Assembly: GCA_934643435.1 (NCBI GenBank)
Contig: CAKUCJ010000026.1
Coordinates: 1 to 10,052, forward strand
DNA length: 10,052 nt
From: an uncultured Collinsella sp.
Lineage (GTDB): Bacteria > Actinomycetota > Coriobacteriia > Coriobacteriales > Coriobacteriaceae
Reading direction: 5' to 3'
This document shows positions 5,388-10,052 of this stretch, piece by piece. Position 1 is the stretch's first letter, and each line of letters opens with the position of its first letter. The notes under the pieces are model-generated. The model made no database searches. It was not told the origin of the DNA and saw nothing but the letters and a program-made list of their open reading frames with translations. A program made the position numbers and the translations under genes.

Positions 5388-6626
5388 ATGACAAAAGACG
5401 ATAAGCAGGCATTCGAGGTGCCCGATCGACTCTTTGAATATGTACGGGCAGTCGTCGACAATCGTGCGCTCGCAACGGTGCTGCTCTTTTTGCTGAGCCT
5501 GCTGCTGATCGGCATCGATAACATCGCTGGCATCCTGGCGGTTCTGCTCATCGGCTTTTTGCTGATCGATCGCTTTGAAATCGTACGTCGTTGCGTCGTG
5601 ATTGGCGGTGCCGCGTGGGCTATAACGCTGGCGATCGGTGCCATGGCGCTCGGCGGCATCGAGGGGCCGGTGCTGTTCGATGCCGGCTTTGTGTTCAACA
5701 TGCTCGGCTTTGTGCTGGCGCTCGCCGTGTGCGTCCTGTTCTTTTGTGGCCGCGCTCTGTACTACCAGGGCTATGAGCAGGGCGAACGGCATGCTGACCG
5801 CGTGCTTGCCGCCCGTATTCAGGATCGCCTGATCGATCACCCCGACGCATGGGACAACATCGATGGCGACTTTCTGGAGGTCGAGGGCGCGCTCAACCGC
5901 GTGCGCGATCGCGAGCGCAAGGTCCAGCAGGCCCTGCGTGATGAGTCGCACCGCAGAGACGATTTGGTCACATACTTGGCGCATGACCTGCGCACGCCGC
6001 TTGCCAGCGTGGTGGGCTACCTTTCGCTGTTGCAGGAGGCGCCCGACCTGCCGGTTGAGCAGCGCGCGCACTTTACAGGCGTGGCGCTCGACAAAGCCCG
6101 CCGCCTCGACACGCTCATCGAGGAGTTCTTTGATATCACGCGCTTCGATTTCCACGACATCGTGCTCACCCGCGGCTACGTTGACCTGGGATTGCTGTTG
6201 GCGCAGGTTGCCGACGAGTTCTACCCCATCCTCAACGAACAGCACAAGGAGGCCCAGGTCGATATCTGCGAGGATCTGACGGTGCTCGTGGACGGCGACA
6301 AGATGGCTCGTGTATTCAACAACATCATGAAAAACGCCATCGCCTATAGCTACGAAGGATCGATCATCACGATTGAGGCGGGGCGCCAAGACGATGGTGG
6401 CGTGCGGGTGCGCTTTATCAACCAGGGCGATCCTATCCCCGAGGCAAAGCTCAAGGTGATTTTTGAGAAGTTCTATCGCTTGGATGCGGCGCGCGCGACC
6501 AATCGAGGTGGCGCTGGGCTGGGGCTTGCCATCGCCAAGGAGATCGTTTCGGCGCACGGTGGCACTATCGCGTGCGAATCGACGCCCGAGCATACCGTAT
6601 TTACCATTGAGCTGCCCGCCGCGTAG
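5388..6626 (+). CDS. vanS: VanS-type sensor histidine kinase with a four-helix membrane domain
   Basis: A 412-residue membrane kinase, partner of the regulator just upstream. The ATG at 5388 is chosen because GTGAGGA (5374-5380) precedes it by seven bases; an earlier in-frame ATG lies inside the regulator gene. Four hydrophobic segments (about 28-43, 45-60, 68-90, 100-120) leave only short loops outside, with no extracellular domain. Then come a linker helix (about 130-190), the HisKA phosphorylation site H199 in YLAHDLRTPLASVVGYLSLL, and an ATPase domain with N-box N312/N316, a G1 region that is degenerate (NQGDPIPE), FEKFYRLD (359-366) and GGAGLGLAI (374-382). The kinase core, including EAPDLPVEQ, FFDITRF and VFNNIMKNA, closely resembles VanS. 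The degenerate G1 box is, as I recall, also seen in VanS. The membrane part differs from enterococcal VanS, which has two helices and a small external loop. Confidence 0.9.
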   Translation: MTKDDKQAFEVPDRLFEYVRAVVDNRALATVLLFLLSLLLIGIDNIAGILAVLLIGFLLIDRFEIVRRCVVIGGAAWAITLAIGAMALGGIEGPVLFDAGFVFNMLGFVLALAVCVLFFCGRALYYQGYEQGERHADRVLAARIQDRLIDHPDAWDNIDGDFLEVEGALNRVRDRERKVQQALRDESHRRDDLVTYLAHDLRTPLASVVGYLSLLQEAPDLPVEQRAHFTGVALDKARRLDTLIEEFFDITRFDFHDIVLTRGYVDLGLLLAQVADEFYPILNEQHKEAQVDICEDLTVLVDGDKMARVFNNIMKNAIAYSYEGSIITIEAGRQDDGGVRVRFINQGDPIPEAKLKVIFEKFYRLDAARATNRGGAGLGLAIAKEIVSAHGGTIACESTPEHTVFTIELPAA

Positions 6627-6636
6627 CGAAGGCGAC

Positions 6637-6690
6637 CTTACAAACACCTGACAATGCGCTCACGTGCGTATGAGCCGCGATTTCTACTAT
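6637..6690 (+). promoter_or_regulatory. Candidate Pho-box promoter upstream of pstB
   Basis: Three direct repeats, CTTACA (6637-6642), CTGACA (6648-6653) and CTCACG (6659-6664), each fit CTNAC(A/G) and are separated by exactly 5 bp, an 11-bp period. A weaker fourth unit ATGAGC (6670-6675) keeps the phase. A -10 hexamer TACTAT lies at 6685-6690 with no good -35 at the expected place, where the repeats sit instead. Pho regulon operators in Bacillus and E. coli are direct repeats of the same period replacing or overlapping the -35. A dyad ATCGATA/TATCGAT (6689-6695/6708-6714) lies between the -10 and the ribosome binding site. Confidence 0.55.
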
Positions 6691-6729
6691 CGATACTGCT
6701 GAATTGATATCGATGTGGAGGTATGCGAT

Positions 6730-7605
6730 ATGGCGGCTGCTGCGGCTGTGGAGCCCACGGAGCTAGAGGAACTCATGGAGGCGCAGGCCGAGGCCGCGCA
6801 CGAGCGCGAAGTCGGGGATGCGACTCGCCCCACGGTGGAGGACCTTGCCGCCTCGCCGACGCGCATCGATGTTGAGGGCCTCGACCTGTTCTATGGCGAC
6901 CACCATGCGCTCAAGGACGTGAACATCAAGATCCGCGACAAGCAGATCATCTCGTTTATCGGTCCTTCGGGCTGCGGCAAGTCAACGCTGCTGCGTTGCT
7001 TTAACCGCATGAACGATGGCATCAAGGACTGCCGCATCGAGGGTAGGATCGCACTCGACGGTCAGGATATTCTTGGCGATTACGACATCTGCCGCCTGCG
7101 CCAGCGCGTGGGTATGGTGTTCCAGCGCCCCAACCCGTTTCCCATGAGCATCTACGACAACGTCGCCTATGGCCCTCGCGGAATGGGGGTGCGCGACCGC
7201 GCCGTGCTCGATGAGCTGGTCGAGGACTCCCTACGCCGTGCTGCCCTGTGGGATGAGGTCAAGGACAAGCTCAAGGAATCGGGCTTGGGTCTTTCGGGCG
7301 GCCAGCAGCAGCGCCTGTGTATCGCCCGCGCGCTGGCCGTTCAGCCCGATATTCTGCTGATGGACGAGCCGACCTCGGCGCTCGATCCCGTGTCGACGCT
7401 GGTGGTGGAGCAGTTGGCGTGCGAGCTCAAGGAAACCTGCACGCTGGTGGTCGTTACGCACAACATGCAGCAGGCGGCGCGCATCTCCGACTCGGTCGCG
7501 TTCTTTTTGCTGGGCGAGCTGGTGGAACACGCGCCCACCGCTCAGCTCTTTAAGAATCCGACTGATCCGCGCACGGCGGATTATTTGACGGGGCGTTTTG
7601 GCTGA
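6730..7605 (+). CDS. pstB: Phosphate ABC transporter ATP-binding protein PstB
   Basis: A 291-residue cytoplasmic ATPase that powers high-affinity phosphate uptake with PstA and PstC. Walker A is GPSGCGKST (78-86), the Q-loop [14 protein letters not shown] (131-144) carries the PstB-typical [12 protein letters not shown] sequence, the ABC signature is LSGGQQQR (188-195), Walker B with the D-loop is [13 protein letters not shown] (208-220), and the switch His is H244 in VVTHNM. The C-terminal [10 protein letters not shown] matches the usual PstB end. The ATG at 6730 is preferred over the GTG at 6715 because GGAGGT (6717-6722) precedes it by seven bases. An acidic, Ala/Glu-rich extension of about 45 residues precedes the ABC domain; typical PstB proteins are near 250 residues. 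pstS, pstC and pstA are not upstream, where a VanS-like gene lies instead. A PhoPR-like pair follows, and a Pho-box-like promoter precedes it. Confidence 0.95.
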   Translation: MAAAAAVEPTELEELMEAQAEAAHEREVGDATRPTVEDLAASPTRIDVEGLDLFYGDHHALKDVNIKIRDKQIISFIGPSGCGKSTLLRCFNRMNDGIKDCRIEGRIALDGQDILGDYDICRLRQRVGMVFQRPNPFPMSIYDNVAYGPRGMGVRDRAVLDELVEDSLRRAALWDEVKDKLKESGLGLSGGQQQRLCIARALAVQPDILLMDEPTSALDPVSTLVVEQLACELKETCTLVVVTHNMQQAARISDSVAFFLLGELVEHAPTAQLFKNPTDPRTADYLTGRFG

Positions 7606-7611
7606 TACTAT
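7585..7611 (+). promoter_or_regulatory. Weak candidate promoter for the PhoP-like gene
   Basis: TTGACG (7585-7590) is a near-consensus -35 and TACTAT (7606-7611) a good -10, but the spacer is only 15 bp and the element overlaps the end of pstB. The pstB-regulator gap is only 64 bp with no terminator, so read-through from the pstB promoter is also likely. AAAGGGG (7657-7663) is the ribosome binding site for the next gene. Confidence 0.3.
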
Positions 7612-7669
7612 CTCGTACAGGTGCCTTTAGGGTTAAGATGCGGTCATAGCGGCCGCAAAGGGGTTCAAC

Positions 7670-8398
7670 ATGATCTATTACGTCGAGGACGATGACAACA
7701 TCAGGGATTTGACGGTCTACGCGCTGCGCAAGCAGGGAATCGAGGCCGAGGGCTTTTCGTGCGATGGCGAGTTTAAGGCCGCCGTGGCGCGACGGGTGCC
7801 CGATGCTGTGCTGCTCGACATCATGCTGCCCGATACTGACGGCTTGGCGATTATGCGTCGCCTGCGCGCCGATCGCCTGACGGCGACGGTGCCCATCATG
7901 ATGCTCACCGCCAAGGACACCGAGCTCGACAAGGTTATGGCGCTCGATGGCGGTGCCGACGATTACCTGACCAAGCCGTTCTCGCTTATGGAACTCGCCA
8001 GCCGTTGCCGTGCGCTGCTGCGCCGCGGCGGCATGGTCAAGCAAGCGAGCGATGTGCTCAGCGTGGGCGATATCGTACTTTCGCCCAGCCACCGCGAAGT
8101 GACTGTTGCCGGTGAACCGCTCAAGCTCACGCTGCGCGAATTTGACCTGCTCGAGTACCTCATGCGCAAACCTGGCGTGGTCTTTACCCGCGAGTCGCTG
8201 CTGCAGAGCGTATGGGGCTGGGACTTTGACGGTGGTTCGCGCACCGTCGACGTGCATGTGCAGACGCTCCGCCAAAAGCTCGGCGAGCGTGCGAGCGCCA
8301 TAGAGACCGTGCGCGGCGTGGGCTATCGTCTGGCCGAGCCTTCGGCCGATGACGATGCCGAAGGAGCCGACAGCGCGGCTAGCGCATCGGAGGAGTAA
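7670..8398 (+). CDS. phoP: PhoP/PhoB-type response regulator
   Basis: A 242-residue OmpR-family regulator. The receiver domain (about 1-118) has E6, D7 and D8, phosphoacceptor D50 (VLLDIMLPDTDG), T80 and K102 (LTKPF). The winged-helix domain (about 128-222) includes LTLREFDLLEYLM and RTVDVHVQTLRQKLG and ends in VRGVGYRLAEP. An acidic Ser/Ala/Asp tail of about 20 residues follows and overlaps the DNA that holds the next gene's ribosome binding site. The start has AAAGGGG six bases upstream. The assignment to phosphate control rests on its place between pstB and a PhoR-type kinase and on sequence resemblance to clostridial PhoB/PhoP regulators as I remember them. Its likely targets include the repeats upstream of pstB. 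Confidence 0.85.
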   Translation: MIYYVEDDDNIRDLTVYALRKQGIEAEGFSCDGEFKAAVARRVPDAVLLDIMLPDTDGLAIMRRLRADRLTATVPIMMLTAKDTELDKVMALDGGADDYLTKPFSLMELASRCRALLRRGGMVKQASDVLSVGDIVLSPSHREVTVAGEPLKLTLREFDLLEYLMRKPGVVFTRESLLQSVWGWDFDGGSRTVDVHVQTLRQKLGERASAIETVRGVGYRLAEPSADDDAEGADSAASASEE

Positions 8399-8401
8399 CT
8401 C

Positions 8402-9826
8402 GTGGTCTTCGCCCCCCAGGGAAAACGCACCCTGTCGCATCGCGTGTTTGCGACGATTTTTTTCTGTGCTATGGCGGTTATCGTGGCGTTTACGGTGCTG
8501 GGCGCATTCTTTGTGCAAAACACCTTGGCGGATGCCACGAGTGCCAATCTGGCGCAGGAAACTGAGCTCATTGCTGCCGCCCTCGACGAGCAGCAGGAGC
8601 CCATCCCGTTCTTGCGTAGCCTCGATCGCGAGGACTTGCGCATCACGCTGATTAACAAGGATGGATCGGTTGCCTACGACAACGAGGCGTCACCTTCGAT
8701 GCTGCCCAATCACGGCGATCGCCCCGAGGTCGCCGAGGCCTTCGAGAGCGGCTCGGGCTCCGCGGAGCGCGCAAGTTCTACGCTCGATGAGATCATGTTG
8801 TATCGCGCCGTGCGTCTTGATAACGGCCAGGTTGTCCGCCTAGCGCAAGCTCAACCCGGCGTTGCGGCGATTTTGCTTTCGCTGGTGGCGCCGATGCTGC
8901 TTATCGCGGCAGCGGGCGCGGTGCTCTCGTTTTTCCTTGCGCGCCGCGAATCCCGTGCTATCATCGCGCCGCTACAAGAGGTCGATCTGGACCATCCACG
9001 CCGCAGCTACGAGCATGCTTATGCCGAGATGGTTCCCATGCTCGAGCGCATTGAGTCGCAACGCCAGGAGCTCAAGCGCCAGATGGCGGTGCTGGCGGAC
9101 AACGACCGCATGCGCCGCGAGTTCACGGCCAATATCACCCATGAGCTCAAGACCCCGCTTACGGCAATCTCGGGCTATGCCGAGCTTATTGCAAACGGCA
9201 TGGTCGAGGGTGAGGACGATCTGCGCACCTTTGGCGGCCGCATCTACCGTGAGGCGGGCCGTTTGGCGGCGCTCGTCAACGATATCCTCACGCTTTCGAA
9301 CTTGGATGAGGCCGAGCGTGCGAGCGATGGCGAGGCGGTGCCCATTGGCTCCACGGAGCCCATTGAGCTTTCGCGTGCTATCTACGCGGTCGAGCAACGT
9401 CTTGAGCAGGTCGCTCGCCAGGCAAATGTGACGATAGGCCATGAGACCAAGCCTGTGGTCGTCGAAGGCGTAACGCGCCTGATCGATGAGCTCATCTATA
9501 ACCTGGCGAGCAACGCCATTCGTTACAACCGACCCGGCGGTACGGTGACGCTGCGGTGTGGAACCAACGACGAAGGGCATCCGTATCTGTCGGTTGCCGA
9601 TACGGGTATTGGCATTGCGCCCGAGGAGCAGGGTAAGGTGTTCGAGCGTTTCTATCGTGTGGACAAGAGCCGCTCCAAAGCGCGCGGTGGAACGGGTCTG
9701 GGCCTAGCCATCGTCAAGCATGCCGCCCTGTACCATCATGCGACGCTCGATCTGTCGAGTGAGTTGGGCGTGGGTACGACCATTACGGTGACATTTCCCG
9801 TGCAACAGGACGAGCAGTTCGTGTAG
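8402..9826 (+). CDS. phoR: PhoR-type sensor histidine kinase
   Basis: A 474-residue membrane kinase, starting at GTG three bases after the regulator's stop with GGAGGAG (8389-8395) six bases upstream, so the two are surely co-transcribed. TM1 spans about 17-38, an external sensor about 40-153, and TM2 about 155-179. The sensor contains RITLINKDGSVAYD and MLPNHGDRPEVAEAF, typical of the PAS/Cache-like domain of PhoR-type kinases. A short HAMP-like linker (RESRAIIAPLQEVDLD) and a coiled coil (about 205-238) lead directly to the HisKA site H247 (FTANITHELKTPLTAISGYAE). The ATPase domain has N367/N371, DTGIGI (400-405), FERFYRVD (414-421) and GGTGLGLAI (429-437). There is no cytoplasmic PAS domain between linker and HisKA, unlike Bacillus subtilis PhoR. 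It presumably senses phosphate status with the Pst system, by analogy. Confidence 0.87.
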   Translation: MVFAPQGKRTLSHRVFATIFFCAMAVIVAFTVLGAFFVQNTLADATSANLAQETELIAAALDEQQEPIPFLRSLDREDLRITLINKDGSVAYDNEASPSMLPNHGDRPEVAEAFESGSGSAERASSTLDEIMLYRAVRLDNGQVVRLAQAQPGVAAILLSLVAPMLLIAAAGAVLSFFLARRESRAIIAPLQEVDLDHPRRSYEHAYAEMVPMLERIESQRQELKRQMAVLADNDRMRREFTANITHELKTPLTAISGYAELIANGMVEGEDDLRTFGGRIYREAGRLAALVNDILTLSNLDEAERASDGEAVPIGSTEPIELSRAIYAVEQRLEQVARQANVTIGHETKPVVVEGVTRLIDELIYNLASNAIRYNRPGGTVTLRCGTNDEGHPYLSVADTGIGIAPEEQGKVFERFYRVDKSRSKARGGTGLGLAIVKHAALYHHATLDLSSELGVGTTITVTFPVQQDEQFV

Positions 9827-9850
9827 CAGTACTGCAAACATGCGAATTTC

Positions 9851-9879
9851 ACGCCGCATCGGGGCTACCGGTGCGGCGT
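9851..9879. terminator. Strong hairpin after the PhoR-like gene, probable terminator
   Basis: ACGCCGCATCGG (9851-9862) pairs with CCGGTGCGGCGT (9868-9879) along 12 positions with one T-G wobble and a five-base loop (GGCTA). It begins 25 bases after the stop at 9826. The downstream sequence TAATGTT has only a weak T run, so it may be an inefficient terminator or act as an mRNA 3' end stabiliser. Confidence 0.6.
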
Positions 9880-9927
9880 TAATGTTGCGCAACAATGGTG
9901 TAAGCGCTGTATCTTATGTATAGAGTT

Positions 9928-9955
9928 CTGACTTGGCAAAAAGATGCGATATCAT
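9928..9955 (+). promoter_or_regulatory. Candidate promoter for the right-edge gene
   Basis: CTGACT (9928-9933) and TATCAT (9950-9955) are separated by 16 bp, with five of six -10 positions matching consensus. Transcription would start near 9962, leaving a leader of about 40 bases. A short palindrome GTTGCGCAAC lies upstream at 9884-9893 and could be an operator. AAAGG (9990-9994) serves as ribosome binding site eight bases before the ATG at 10003. Confidence 0.45.
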
Positions 9956-10002
9956 ACGAGCAGTTTTGTCGATATGAACTAGGGAAATGAAAGGCAAGCT
10001 GC

Positions 10003-10052
10003 ATGACCCTTCTCGAACTGTTCCAGCTGCTTAAAAAGCACCTCAAGCTGGT
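10003..10052 (+). CDS. Start of a probable Wzz/YveK-type polysaccharide chain-length protein (partial)
   Basis: Only 16 complete codons and part of one more are visible: MTLLELFQLLKKHLKL. This amphipathic start with a basic KKH patch just ahead of an expected first membrane helix is typical of capsule or exopolysaccharide chain-length regulators (Wzz domain, YveK/CapA-like) in Gram-positive bacteria. It follows an independent promoter and a hairpin, so it probably begins a new operon, perhaps for surface polysaccharide. The call rests on a very short segment and could be wrong. Confidence 0.55.
   Translation, partial: MTLLELFQLLKKHLKL

Noticed and set aside
4667..6626. An acquired vancomycin-resistance cluster
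   Set aside because: Only the regulator and kinase resemble van genes. No vanH, ligase or vanX gene is present, base composition matches the surroundings, and no mobile-element genes flank the pair.
5352..6647. Open frame of about 430 codons on the minus strand opposite the VanS-like gene
   Set aside because: Antisense shadow: His- and Gln-rich translation with no domain, fully covering a well supported kinase.
7550..8518. Open frame of about 320 codons on the minus strand opposite the PhoP-like gene
   Set aside because: Antisense shadow with no recognisable motif; the plus-strand regulator is certain.
9987..10034. 15-codon upstream frame overlapping the start of the right-edge gene
   Set aside because: The GGG upstream is too close to its ATG to act as a ribosome binding site, and the peptide is not recognisable. 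AAAGG at 9990-9994 fits the ATG at 10003 better.
1..10052. CRISPR array, insertion sequence, phage or defence system
   Set aside because: No regularly spaced direct repeats, transposase, integrase, phage or nuclease genes are visible; all coding space is taken by the genes listed.

Overview
The window looks like chromosomal DNA from a high-GC, Gram-positive gut-type actinobacterium. A Coriobacteriia member such as Collinsella is my best guess, from G/C-rich third codon positions, frequent GTG starts, strong GGAGG-type ribosome binding sites, and the style of the two-component and polysaccharide genes. The genus is inference from memory, not a database result.

Layout: (1) bases 1-57 hold what appears to be the 3' end of a tRNA and its terminator. 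(2) 193-2634 encodes an 813-residue cytoplasmic protein I cannot assign to a family; its C-terminal third has TPR-like helices. (3) 2635-2900 is a non-coding gap with two separate dyad systems (paired palindromic operator-like sites, then an 18-bp inverted repeat), followed by a good promoter for (4) a complete tRNA-Ser(GCU) at 2901-2991 with its own terminator. An inverted 18-bp copy of the tRNA 3' end lies just beyond it. (5) 3127-4467, minus strand, is a secreted D-alanyl-D-alanine carboxypeptidase with its own terminator. (6) Divergent from it, 4667-6626 encodes a VanR/VanS-type response regulator and histidine kinase. (7) 6730-7605 is pstB, the phosphate-transporter ATPase, preceded by 11-bp-phased direct repeats that look like a Pho box. 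(8) 7670-9826 is a PhoP/PhoR-type two-component pair. (9) A hairpin and a candidate promoter precede the first 17 codons of a probable Wzz/YveK-type polysaccharide chain-length protein at the right edge.

The genes fall into two functional groups. One is cell-wall sensing and remodelling: a VanRS-like pair back to back with a D,D-carboxypeptidase, with no vanHAX ligase genes in view. The other is phosphate sensing: pstB with a PhoPR-like pair, but without pstS, pstC, pstA or phoU in the window. No mobile element, CRISPR array or obvious new defence system is visible. The least explained items are the dyads at 2673-2810, the inverted tRNA fragment, the four-helix sensor of the VanS-like kinase, and the 813-residue protein.
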